A stretch of 64,000 nt of DNA from contig NC_018385.1 of NCBI RefSeq assembly GCF_000208865.1, positions 1,284,724-1,348,723 on the forward strand, written 5' to 3'. Origin of the DNA: Neospora caninum Liverpool. Lineage: Eukaryota; Apicomplexa; Conoidasida; Eucoccidiorida; Sarcocystidae. The notes under the pieces were generated by a model, which was not told where the DNA came from, did no database searches, and was given only the letters and a program-made list of their open reading frames with translations. The position numbers and the translations under genes are program-made. This document shows, piece after piece, positions 10,601-22,454 of the stretch (within the stretch, counting starts at the first letter, position 1; each line of letters opens with the position of its first letter).

Positions 10601-13600
10601 ACGTTATCACCCTCTTCCATCTTTTTCTGAATAAACGCAGAGACGCAGCGCACGGACACGTCGGGCGGATGCGCCGCAACTTGGACAGCAGATACAGCGA
10701 AAGCCCACGAGCGACACGAGCAGGAGACGGCACACAGAGACCTGCACACGTTGACGGAGAGCCAGGGACCCGCGCATGAGAGCGACAGAAAAAGACCGCC
10801 AAGGTCACGTATCGAGACAAGACTCCGATTCCAGTTGCATCCCCGCGCGAGTGGCCGCCAACCCCTTTCTTTCTGCGACCCGCCTCCTTTCCACGACCCT
10901 GGGGCAGCCGCTCGAGTCAGGTGCCGGAAAGCAGTCACAGAGCGATGAGAACGTCTAGGCTCGGAAAGCGCATATCTGTGACGCGGAGGTTCTTTCGGTG
11001 CGAATCCCCTCGATTTCCACAGGTATGTGTGTAAGACGCACGACGAGTCTGTCGTTCATGCCGTGGGTTGCCCATGACTTCAGAGTCTTGTCAATCTCCT
11101 CGGCGAAGCCACCTTCGCTGTTGATTTTCCCTCGGCTGTCGCTGTACAGCACGGCCATCTGGTTCACGTGTTTCATCGCCAGTGGGTGGACCAAAACTTG
11201 GATAGCTTGGAACATTTTTCGACGAGTCTCCGGACTCAGCTTCTGATGCAAAACTGGAGGCAAAACAGAAAAGCGGCAACCGCGTCCCTCCCAGATGCAC
11301 CCAAACGCCTCGAATTCGCAGCGTCGTCAAAGCGACAGAGACGCTCTTCGTCCAGCGGGCAGCGACTCCAAAAGAAAACGGTATGTCTCCTCGAGAAAAG
11401 CACGCGAGACTGAACACATGGCCTATGAGGGTTTCCTCCAGGTCTGCACAGCCGAGAGGCGAAACCAACGAGCTTCCCCGCCGAGCGCGTTTGGCCCATG
11501 AACGCCGGCGCCGTTGTTTTCGATCATCTTTTTGCGTTAACAGCGGCGTAACTCAAATCCAATAGGCAGAGGCACGATATCGTACCACGGACCTGGCACG
11601 CTTCGTCAGTCAAAAGAGGGTGCCTGCTGCGGCAGACACGAGAGCTAGAGAAAGCCCCGGAAAGAAGCTAGAAAAGCTCGGATGTATGAAGCCAAACAGC
11701 CATGACCCCGCCACTTACACTGCAACATCGACGGCTGGTACGCTTTCTCTGAGAGTCGGGTTCCAAGGCGTCTCATGAGAGAACCGGTGAAACGGCTAAA
11801 GAGCCACCGTCTCTTCCCGTTCCCCGCAAAGAGAGACGTGATCAGTCCAATGTCCCAAATGCTCGGGTGGTCTGTCAAGACAACACACACAAGACAGACT
11901 TCGATTGAGGGCCCACACGAGCGATGACACGTTGCGGCACGCTGCAGAGCCGCGCGCGCGTTCGCCGATACAACCCGGCAAAACCCTAGGAGACAACACA
12001 GGTGGCCAGCCGCCCTTAGAGGTCCACTTGGCTGCAACGGCCGTGCAGAAGTTCGAATCCTCTGCAGTTCCCGTCCCGCCGGAACCCCAGAGTCCTCCCG
12101 CATGCAGCTCTTCACACGCATCTGTGTCGGCGGGACTTTTCCTTGTCGGAGTCTTCCTGCTTTATCACAGCACTTACCCAGTCCGCCCAGGAGTTCTGCG
12201 TTTGACAGCGTGGAGCTCGAGTAGAATTGCAAGGCACTGAGCAGGGCTGGAGCGTAAGCGTTCTTCGAGAACACCGTTCGTTGCGTCGCTCGGTTGCTTG
12301 CCAAGGAGGCGAAAGGCCTTCCCTTCGTGGCCTGACTCGCCTTCTTCACTTGCGCGTCGCTCGACGCGAGTGCTCTGAGGACTTTCGATGTGGTTCCCCG
12401 GCCGTCGAGGCCGAGAACGTCTGTGACGGGGCTGCAGAGCAATCGCGCCAAGTTCTTCGAGCAGTTCTTTTGCCACCAAGTTTTCTTCCACGTCGCCGTG
12501 CAGACGGTGTCGGCAGCGACCGGCTTCTTGCTCTTGCCGAGCTTGGCGCACGTCGCCTTGACCTTCGTCGCTTTGCCTTCGACCTCCTTCAAGCTCCGCT
12601 CGTCGACGAAAAGCATCGGCGTCCACCAAGGGCCGTAGTCCAGGCTGAGCACGTCGCGGACGTTCGCGGCACCCAGCTGTGCAGCTGCAGGCAACCGCAC
12701 CGGAGAGAAGCCGAGAGAGTCTGAAGGACGCCTCTGGCGCAGACAGGCCGATTCCCCTTTGGAGTCGAGGGCGTCGTGGCAGCCTCAATGAAGCCTCAGG
12801 ACGGTAAGGAAACGCGAACAGGGTCCGCGCAGGCTGCGTGGTTTTGCTCGAGAGAAAGGCAGCTGGCCTCGCTTCAGGCCTGCCCCTCGACACGCACACG
12901 GAAAAACTTCGCTGGCCATGGCGCATGTTGTCGCCCCGAAGCGGCCAGCCCTGTTACGCTTTTGAGCGAGGTAAAAGCGAGAGACGATGGATCTACATGG
13001 CAGCAACAGCGACCCCACAGCGCAGAACCGCATATAGGGGACGTGCACAGGTCCACATTCACGCAGTGCCTCGCAGACCGGTTGCGCGTACCCGCTCGCA
13101 ACTTGAACCAATGGAAGTTCCTGCGGGCCGCAGCCTCTTGCTCCTCTGGAGAGTCTTCGTCGTCAGACATCTCTTCCGGTGGCGTGGCGCCAGTCTTGGT
13201 CTCCAGGAGAACGAATTGGTCCTCTTCCGAAACATCAGAGCTGCTCGGCGTCGCTGTGGTCGACGACGCCTGGGTAAGGACCGTGTCTGCGAACGAGCAG
13301 GACACCAGGCTGGTGACATCCGAGACGCCCTCCACGCTCTTGCGGAAGGCGAGACAGAGCCGCCGGAAATTCGAGGCTCCACTGGCGCTGTGCTCGAGGA
13401 GAACGCTGCGCTTCTTCTTCTCGTCGTCAAGCGACTCCATTCGCGCGTTGAAGTCCGTGACGGCGGCCGATTCGGCTGACAGAGACGCACACGCCACGGA
13501 GAAAACGCGGAACAGGTGGAAGAGTCACAGGTCGTCAGCCAGGCACACAGGGCGAACTCCAGAACACCTGCTCTGGGCTGTTCCGTTCCCACACCGCGTG

Positions 13601-16600
13601 ACAAGCCTGCGGGTGTATCTGGGCGTGGAGGGCCAGCGCGAGCTCTGTGTGCTTGCAGAGATCGGGAGGGGATTCTGCGGTCGTGCGGGGCGCCAGCAGA
13701 GACTCTCTCGGGTTTGTGAGAGCCGAAGGCGAGAGAACACGCAGAAAAAACGCACCGTCCGTCAGCGTCGGGATTTTTCACAGATGCCCCCGCCGCGCCT
13801 CAAAACTTTCCGGCTTACCTAGGTCGAGAGCCACAAGTGTGCGGTGGAGAAGATCGCAGGAGAACTTCGCTTTGCCCACGACGCGCGATCGCCGAAACAT
13901 TTTCTCTCTCGGGATGGTCGGCAGAGTGGAGGGCGTCTTGGGCTTCGGCTTCAGCTTCTTCAGAGCCACTCCGCAGAGTCCGTCGATGTGGCTGAACCGC
14001 TCCTGCGACCCCGCTCGGAGGAGCGTCGAGATGCTCGGGAAGGGCCGAGAAGCGCCATCGCCGGTGAACAGTTCGTCCCACCGGTACCAGGCTTGGAACA
14101 AGAGGTTATACAGCAAGGACACTGCAGGAGGACAGCGGCCGGAGGCGCAAAGACGCATGGCCAGTCAAGAGGAAACGTCGACACTGCCTCCAAAAAAGCT
14201 GACACTCAGTGCCCGGGACGCCACAAACCCAAACGTCACGCAAGGGAGTCAGCCGCGACAAAGAACCCTGGACGACAAATCGAAGAGTGCGTGTGGAGAA
14301 CTTGGGGCGAACGAAAGGAAAACGTTCTGTATTTCTAGATAGGGGAAACTGGCTGGTGCACGACGGCAGAGGAACCCGGGACACAGGGAGGGCGGCGCCT
14401 CGAGAAGCTGCGTTGCGGCAGAGCCTGCAGAGATGACTCCTTTCAACGCGCCCCAAAATCATTCCCGACCCCTTGTCTCCGAACGCTCGCCGCGCGAGCC
14501 TTTTTCTCGACAAAAACCCGCGCTCTTCCACCACACACACCGCCAGAGCCTGCTGTCAAGCCAAGCGTTCACGGACGCGGCCTGTCGAACCGGGTCGCTT
14601 ACCAATGGGGCTTCGGGCGCCGACGAAGAAGAGATGACGCGCAGTGCTGGCATGCAGCGTTGCAGTGAGGCCAGGTTCGTAGGGGAACGGCCGGACGCCG
14701 GTGGTGTCTGGAGGACCGAGGGGCTTTCCGAGTAGTTTGTTCTTCAGTTTGCTGGTGAGACACTCAGCGACATGCAGAGACGGGCGGGAACTGCGGCCAC
14801 CGCGGAAAGGACTGTGTAAGCCTCTCCCCTTTCTGTAGGGGTCTACTCACTGAGTCGCGCGAAAAGGCAGATGCCGGCTTCAGCGGTGCGACACGGCAGG
14901 GACCAGAGCCAAGAGAGAAGAGTGCTATCGAACTCGCTGAGAAAACCGTCGGAGAATTCCTACCTGAGTTCCACCAAACTGGCGGCCGCTTGCGAGGCCG
15001 AAGGGGCTGTAGCCGAGTCTCCATCGGAAGCAGCGTTTTCTTGGGCGTAGACGTCGGAGACGGCAGCCCGAGAACCGATCGAGAGGAGGGACGACTGTGG
15101 GACTGTTTCTGAAGAGGACGAGCCCGCTGACCCTCGCGATGGTTGGCCGTCGTCAACTGTTTCGGTTGTGGGATCCTCCGCTGAGGGTGCTGGGACTGTG
15201 GAGCAGAAAACGGCACGATGTCAGAGAATGCAGACACCCCGTCCAGATCCTAGGCCCCCCCCCCCACGAATCTACACAGATCCGCTGCATGCGCCCATCT
15301 GGGAGGCGAAAACAGGGCGCCGCGAGAACAGAGCATACGCTAGGCCAAGCAAGCAGTTGGTGACTCTCCGGTTTCTTCTACGAAACCCTCTGTCTCCCCA
15401 ATTAAGGCCCATTTGAAGCGTGTTTCAGGCAACAACGCGAGACACAGACGAGAGGGGAAACGATGGCCAGTCCAGCGCTATCGCTCGTGCGTTTGCTTGT
15501 GGAGAATGCGCCAAAAGAGACGTACCTTCCCGAGTAGTTCCCCCGAAGAGGGCATTCAGTTTGTCCCTCAACTCTTCAGGTTCGGCGGACGTGTGAACGA
15601 TAGTGAGAGGACGCTCGATAACCAGCAAATCGTGAAGAGCGACGGCGTGTGCATACGCCTTTCCACAGTCGTTTTCTGACGACGGGGCTGAACCCGCAAG
15701 TTCCCCTTCGAAAGCGTCTAAATACGCCTCCACGAGCGCCCGAGACAGCTGCGCACAATCCAGCGCGGGAACGGAACGGGCGCGACAAGGCAGCCCGCTG
15801 CCGACAAGGTCGCGGAGTCTCAGGCAAAGATCGTTCTTGGCATCTGTAGCGAACGAGAGACAGCAAAAACAAACAGGTATGTGGCGCCACGAAACAGGAA
15901 CTAGAGAACGAGGACCTCAGAGTGTCTAGGCTGCGAAGAGGCGGTCGACGGAGAGAATCGGGAGCGACGAAAAGCATACAAGTGCAACGGAAACCCTTTT
16001 TCAAGCAGCGCAAACCTCCCTGGCAAGAACTGTCCCTGTCGGACCGCATGTGCGGTCACGCTGAAAGACGGTCTTGGCTTACGTGCAACGCCTCGCGTCA
16101 GGAACTCGGAACCCATCAACTCCCTGAGGGCCAGCAGGTTGTTCTTTTGGTTGCCTGAGACAACGGAGAGGCTCTGTGCAACGTAGTTGGAGCTTCCTTC
16201 ACGGGGAAGCCGAAGCCACAGAGAAAAGATTGGTCTCGAGAGCAGGGACAAAGTCGTGGTGTGCGGACGGCCTGGCGCCTGAAAACTGCCCACGAATAGA
16301 TGTAAGGCTAAGTTGTGTTTTTCGACGTCGCGAACCTAGAACGCCAAAGCGGAAATGCAATTTGGAAGCTCGTCGGGGCACGGGTGTCCCTCCAAGCGAG
16401 GTGAACCGGCGGCCTTACTCGCAATAGGAGCCAGGGGGTCATATGTCTGTGCATGCAGGTACTCTTTCACTCCGGGACGGTAGAGCTCAACCTCGTTATA
16501 CACGCCTGATGAGAAAAGGGAACGGGAGTTGAAAGTCGGGGAAAAGGGACTGGAAGGCTCGACACCCGTGCGAAACGCGGGCCGCGAGACGTACACGGTC

Positions 16601-17388
16601 GACGACAAGAGGTTCGTTGCTACGGAGAGCACTTTTTTCGCAGAAAAGACAAGCTAGCAGAGCGAAAGACCCGGAATTGAAAGCACGGAAGGCTGAATGC
16701 CAAGGCCCAACGGCATGCGTGTTTTTGCTCGAGATCTCAGGCTGGTTCCAAGAGAGTGCACGCAGGCAATCGGCGGGTTTCCAACTCCAACACACTGTGC
16801 TGCCGGCATGCCGTAACAGGATCCACGGTACTAAACTCCCGCCCTGTATCTGTGTGGTGTCTTCCGAATGTCCCCATTCAAACTTACAAGAGCTAGTGAA
16901 AGGCCATTTAGCCGCTGAGGAAAACGCAAGAAGCAACGCAGGACACACGCCAATGAGAAAAGCGGACACGATGAACCCGATGGCTCTGGACGTGTCCCCT
17001 TTGTGACGCTTCCGAAAGCGCCTGTTTGGTGGAAAACGAAAAGAACTGGCGGCCAGAATTCCACACGCCTCTTGACTGGAAAAGACTTCCCTTGTCTTTC
17101 CTCAGTCGCAACCCCCGGGTACAGCCGATGGTCCTACAGAACGTATCTGCTTGCTGGCTTACGTTCGGCGTAAGGCGCGGGCGAAGGAGCTGGGTCTGCG
17201 TTGCCTTTTTTTAGCGGTATCGGCGTCATTTCGAGATTGACGTCATAGTGGCCTCTCTTTCCTTTGCTTTTTTTCCTCCGTAACCCGTCGGTCACACTCT
17301 CGGCGTCGGCAACCCTGTCGACGCCGACAAGAGCGCCGAGAGCCAGTGCAGCGACATAGCCGAGGAAGACGAAGCGGAACGCCCTCAT
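7693..17388 (-). CDS. RON2-like rhoptry neck protein (RON2 family paralogue)
   Basis: Sixteen exons, minus strand: 17388-17163, 16914-16888, 16505-16419, 16196-16083, 15843-15526, 15195-14964, 14936-14851, 14751-14603, 14121-13819, 13475-13092, 12684-12178, 11253-11042, 10626-10051, 9713-9166, 8791-8530, 8073-7693. The start is set by a signal peptide (MRAFRFVFLGYVAALAL). The product is about 1,470 residues, the usual RON2 size. Conserved-looking blocks include NLLFQAWYRWDELF, SLDYGPWWTPMLF and MIHPYYAQMDGK. Near the C terminus a membrane helix (ILSWITLALFCFAAVGV) is followed by a segment with GCPPMGICV, a second helix (SLALVGIGMLLGPAFAIW) and a basic, then proline-rich tail. In RON2 the cysteine-closed loop between the last helices is exposed on the host membrane and binds AMA1. 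Here the cysteines are only five residues apart (about 1282 and 1288), so this is probably RON2L1 or RON2L2, partners of other AMA paralogues. All junctions keep phase except the intron 14752-14850. Confidence 0.85.
8530..8791 (-). other. exon with the two-cysteine AMA-binding-type loop
   Basis: This exon encodes the stretch between the last two membrane helices of the RON2-like protein: AMQQTTQVVEQVAQNQ, a Ser/Leu/Pro linker, GCPPMGICVDG, an Ala/Pro stretch and then a hydrophobic helix. The position and the pair of cysteines match the AMA1-binding domain of RON2. The exon starts with one base completing a Val codon and ends exactly on a codon, joining to the tail exon VVANAFRRMGRWF. Confidence 0.75.
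15255..15265. repeat. C homopolymer, 11 bases
   Basis: A run of eleven C lies in the intron between exons 15843-15526 and 15195-14964 of the RON2-like gene. Such runs are prone to length error. Confidence 0.85.
16888..16914 (-). other. 27-nt micro-exon of the RON2-like gene
   Basis: The micro-exon lies between acceptor TTTTCCTCAG and donor GTAAGT and encodes AKWPFTSS, with split codons on both sides (C|CG and T|GC). Only its inclusion keeps phase between the signal-peptide exon and exon 16505-16419. Confidence 0.7.
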
Positions 17389-19837
17389 GGCGATAGGCAG
17401 ATCAAAACGATTCGGGCGAGGCAAAGTGGAAAACGCGCACGGCGAGTAGACGGCCTTGGTGCACCCTCTCGCCAGCACCGGGGTCAGAACTGCGACTCGG
17501 GCGTCGGCAACGGCCCTTCCTTGCGGACGTCTCGCAGGTGACGGAGGCTTTAGAGGAGGATGGGGAGTGGTGGGCGCGCGAAAAATCGATTGTCCTCGTG
17601 CGGCTGAGTCGGAGACTCCCGGCCGAGAAACGCCTGAAAACCGGGCACGCGGAAATGCCACATCCAACCGGCCCCGGCAACGTGCCGCGGAATCCGCACA
17701 GGTCAACTGCCGCCTGGGTTTTCAGTTTTTGCAAGAGACAAAACGCACGCAGCGTCCCTGAAGCGGCGCTGAGAGAAAAGAAAAGGTAGAGGTGAGATCT
17801 GGTGAAAACAGAAAAATACGGTAGCGGTGCCTTGCCACGACGCCGTGTCTTGCTTGAGAGCCGGCGCGCGCCGCCGATAGCTCAGCCCTGTGACGCACCG
17901 GTTTGACTGCGGCCGTGCAGTCGAGCAGACCGAACCGGGAATCTCCTTTCGTGCAGGCAAACCTTTCAGGCCTTTCGGTTTCCTAGATTTGCCTTCACGT
18001 ACTCCACGCGAAACGCAAACGTCCAGAGAAACCGCGGGAGCGGCCTCACGAATTCAAGACAAAGCCGCGTAGTCTCCTCCCAGACAGCGCGTGAAGTGGT
18101 GTGAGAGAGAAGCGGATTTTGAGTGGGCGGTGCGGGAACGCCGGGCACCAAAGGACTTTGACCGAGACACGTGAACTGCGCCTCGAGAAGGGAAAGGTAA
18201 AAGAGCTCCTTGGAACCGTCGGAGCGGAGGCATTAGAAAGAGGTGGTCTTTCGTTCACCGCTCTCAGCAGCAGCCTCAGAGACTAGTAGAGCGCAGGCCT
18301 GCAAGCTGCTCGCGGCGAGCCGACGCGTGGCCTCGAGGTCGTCGAAAAGAGCCTCCAGAAAACGTGTCTTTCGCGCTCGCAGCCTCGAGCTGCGTGTTTA
18401 TGGCGCCTTGGCGCCGTGCTTCCTAAAAGGGCTGGCTAGCCTCGGTCTGCGGTCCAGTTGCTTCGTGGGGAAATGTGTACGCTCGTAAAAACGGAGAGAG
18501 CAGCAGAGGCAGCCTCTTTTGGAGAACTATAGGATTCTCAGTCGCCTAGTTGTCACCCGAAAAGGGCGCTTCTCGTGTGGGAGCTTCCAGGGTTTCCCAG
18601 CTCGGGCGGAACCTTTTTAATGCCGGAGCAGTTTTGTCTTGCTCCGGGCGGGTCCCCACTGGCGGCAGGCAAAGGGTAAGCGGCAGAACGCACCAAGACG
18701 GGTAGAAGCGAGACTTAGAAGAGGCGCTCGGACAGCACAGATAACCCTCGTTCGTGTCAGGAAAGAAAGTGCAAAAAAGACATGAGCGGTGGCCGTCGTG
18801 TGGACACCTGACCGGTCTGCAGGCGTAGAGACGAGGGTGTTAAAAACTCGTCTAGTGAAGCTCCAGAAAAGATCATCTTTGCATCCAGGCGTCTGACTGC
18901 TCACTTCCCAGCTACTCTAAGCACGAACTCCTTGGAGTGGCGGAGTTACGCGGTGCCTGTAAACTGCGTAAGCGAACCAAAGTGGAGCGCCTCGCATTAA
19001 CTGGCGTGTGCCTGCCTCATAGAGCTTTCCAGCGCGACAGCAAGCGACTCTCGGGGTATTTGTGAATATGTTGATTTTCCTCCCTTGTGCCATCGTTGAC
19101 CTTTTGAGCTTCTTGGGTCCGCCCAAAGCGCCCATCAACTCTTACCGAAGAGACACTTCTTGGGCAAAGGACGACAGTTCCCCTTATTCCTATTGGCGCG
19201 GGGTCACGGTTGCTGCCGAAACGACGGCTCTGGAGCTGTCCACGAGTCATCGTTAACCCGTGTCCACTACAGTAACTCCCCGTTTGTTTTCACACTCAAC
19301 GAGTGGACGGATTGCCGCTCAATGGCTCAGCTTTCTCCGGGTCAATTGCCACCGACAGCCAGAGATGAGACTTGGGAATAATTCGATCGTACGACGACTT
19401 CCCCGTGTCGTGCAGAGCACTCATTTAGTGCCTCTTGGTATGTCCAGTCGATGTTGCGTGATTCGTGTGAAGCTGCGTTGCCTCAAAATCGAAATGGAGT
19501 ACAGCGTTTGCTGGACACGTCAATGCTTATACAAGAAAAACTGGGGGTCAGTCCTTCCTCAACGCATTACAGCTAGCCTCACAACAGGCATCCAAAGCAG
19601 ATACACCTTCGCTGTGCTTGCAGGAAGAAGGAGAGAAGGGAACAAAGCAACTGCTTGATAAGTGTTTGCAGGGGTCACCTTCCAGGACAGAGCTGGTGTG
19701 GAAGCATGGTCGTCTGTGTTGTCTATAGCAGCTTTTCCAATAAAAGGAGAGTCGTCCATAATGCTCCAGTTTGGTACGCCTCGTTTTAGGGCGGAGCTGC
19801 TTAGGGTCTGGCCGTTGAACCATTTCCATCCTCTCCA

Positions 19838-19901
19838 GGAAAAGGTAGTTTGTTTAAACCTAGGAATCTCATTTTACAATGTGTGTAACAGGAGTCTAGC
19901 T
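19838..19901. repeat. dispersed repeat, copy 2
   Basis: AAAAGGTAGTTTGT, CCTAGGAATC and ACAATGTGTGTAACAGGAGT are shared in order with the other two copies. A related AGGAAAAGGTGGTGTTTG occurs near 20320. Confidence 0.65.
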
Positions 19902-21899
19902 TCAGTTTTTCGCCACAAGACTGTCTCGCACATCTGGGAAGCATCAGCACATGATTCGTCTATACGATATAGGGGGCGCATTTGACCACTTTGATAGAGC
20001 TCCATGAACTGCAATGTCTATCCCTGTTGTATTCGTAGGGCAGAGCCTCCTTACTTGATACACCATGGATTCAAGTTTCACACCGATTCTCCACAACTCG
20101 CTGGGCAGAATTAGATGCCTCTACTCACTCGGAAGGCCGACGGGGCGGTACGGAGAGAACGTGGTCATCCGGGATCCCGTGATCGAGTTGTCCGTAGGTA
20201 CTGGTGTTTGAATCTACACGCTTGTTATGTGAGCTTGGTGATGCAGTTCCCACTCACAGCTGGGTACAACTCTCCCCTTAGTGCCCAGCCCACATTCTAC
20301 CATTCAGGGTCACACTGTTAACAGGAAAAGGTGGTGTTTGTGAGAGGTTAGCAGCTGATGGCAACTCCAGCCGTCCTGTGTTTGTTCTATGTCGAGGCGA
20401 CTGACGCATGCAGACTGGCTGCTATGTGGGAGTTCCGCTGCACGATCCCCATCGGCTCTGATTCAGACATGTGCCGTGTCCCGCTTAGACTTTGCTCGAG
20501 TTTTCCGCGGCATCCTGTTCGGTGCGTGTGGCACCCCGCGTTCACAATTACGGAGAAACACTCTTAAAAAGAAACCATTTGCTGATTCCTCCGCTATCTG
20601 CGTTTATCAATCTGACTACATTGGGCTGCTCTTGCCACAGGACACCCGGTTTTATTGCCGGGCGCGTTTCAGGAAGACATCGTGGCTCGCTGGACTGTTT
20701 TCTTCGGGATCAGGAAGGAGGTTTTCAGCTCGTCAGAGCCTGGTACACATTCTGCGATGAGCAGGCAGACAACCGCTTCGCACGAATGTAGACTTCTTAT
20801 GCTAGAGCGTGTGGAGAAACGTTTGGCAAAAAACGGGACGCTATTATGCACGCGCGCTCTGGACGAACTTCGACAAGAACTGCCGAACGTTTTTGCTTCC
20901 GCCCATCCTGGCTTGGTCAAGATACAGGAGAAGTGAACTGAATGCATCATGTTCATGGAGCTTCGCCTGCGCCAAGCGCGTTTCGCCCCTCGAAGATGCT
21001 GAATCCAACTGTCCGCCTGCGTGTCTGTTTGCCTCTAAACTGTATCTGTGCCTCTCCTGGTGCGCCCCAGAAGGGAAATATTCTCTCATATGAGGACCGC
21101 AAGGAATGTGACCAAGCAAAAGCGCATTGCTAAAGGAAGGCAGAAACCCACCAGGGTAGCTCGTGACTAAACGACGGGGTCTAGCCCTGCAGCGATATCT
21201 TTTTTACCCGAGCTTGCGGTGGCGCCACTGGGGCGAGAGACCAGTTGATGGCGGAGCTCGGCGTACCCTACTCGCATCCAAAGGTAGCCTTTTCGTGGAC
21301 GCTTTGTTTTGAGCGCGAGGTTTGGGAGAGAGCACCCTTTCGTCTCGCTTTAGGTTCCTGTCCCGTCTCGTCCATCTGCGCAACGCCCCCTGGGTCGGCC
21401 TCCCCACGAGCGCGACGCACGGTACACCGCAGACACCACGGGCGGGTCCGTGGAAAAGATCCAAATGACAATTTCCGCGCTCTGGCTCCATCCTTGGGGG
21501 AACTGCACACGAAAAGTCTCTGCAGTGCTCGGATGCACTCTAAGACTTTCAGGTTGACGTAGGATGCAGCGGCGACGTGTTCTCCGCTTTTCCCAAAACA
21601 GTCGGAGCCGCGAAAAGAAGGCACACCCGTCTGGTCCTTTGTGCTCCGGCGTCCGTGCATCACCCGGACTCTCGTCCAGTGAGCTTTGTGGACGTGTGGC
21701 CCGCCCTCTATGCACGAGAGAGTCACCAGAGAGCGGCCGCGAAGGTCGCGCATCGTGCTTTGAAACGAACATGTTTTTCCCCGGCAACGCAAGCCGCATC
21801 CCGTGCTGAGGCACAGGAATTTCGAGCGGCCGTTTAGGTGCATTAAGGCACTATGGTCCGTCCTTGCGTGGCCGGTAACAGCGCTGCGCTTTTCCCGCC

Positions 21900-21925
21900 T
21901 GCATGCCTCAGGGCGACAAGCATGC
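21900..21925 (+). promoter_or_regulatory. TGCATGC and GCATGC promoter words upstream of the pseudokinase
   Basis: TGCATGC lies at 21900-21906 and GCATGC at 21920-21925, about 530-555 bases before the chosen start codon. TGCATGC is a known cis-element of Toxoplasma promoters. Function here is inferred from position only. Confidence 0.4.
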
Positions 21926-22454
21926 TTCTAATCGCTTTGAGAACGAAGAAACCTGTCCGGAACGCAGAACGCTTGCTCCAGGCGCTTTCCTCAAGTCGAG
22001 GACCACGATAGGTTTTCAAAACGTCGCAGCAGTGAAGCCGAGCTCGATTCCCGCCTTCGCGAGAAAGGACGTGAACTGTGTCAGCCACCTTCCAAGTTTC
22101 AAACATCACACCGTTTGAGTGACCGAACTTTCTGCTCGTGAACACTGACCGAGCCGGTTTCCTGTTTTCCGCGGTCGCTCACCGCTGCCGACGAGTCCCG
22201 TACTGTTGTCCTGTTCTAATAACTACGCTCCCTCTGCCGCAGGGAAGGAACCGTCTTGTTTTGCCCACTCCAGGCGGCTGCTGCCTTGCGGGCTTTTTCT
22301 TCAACTTGCACGGGGCAAAAAACGGACAGCTTCCGCCGTATGTACACAGAAAGAGCGAATCCCGCTAGGGCGTTTCTTTGGCTCGTCCGTTCTGCCTGTT
22401 GTTTTACTCGCCCTTCTTTTCCTCCGCAGTGCATGTAGACCATGTCTCCAGAAC

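Larger units (their letters stand above)
17389..22454. other. 5-kb divergent intergenic region
   Basis: This region separates the starts of the RON2-like gene (minus) and the pseudokinase gene (plus), so it should contain both promoters and 5' untranslated regions. From about 19.0 to 21.1 kb the sequence is less GC-rich and contains a dispersed repeat at 19838-19901. Near the pseudokinase, GCATGC words occur at 21901-21906 and 21920-21925. No open frame here has a recognisable domain or supported exon structure. Confidence 0.5.

Noticed and set aside
12040..12075. GTTCGAATCC, resembling a tRNA T-loop (B box)
   Set aside because: No matching acceptor stem, D-arm or A box was found around it; it lies in an intron of the RON2-like gene.
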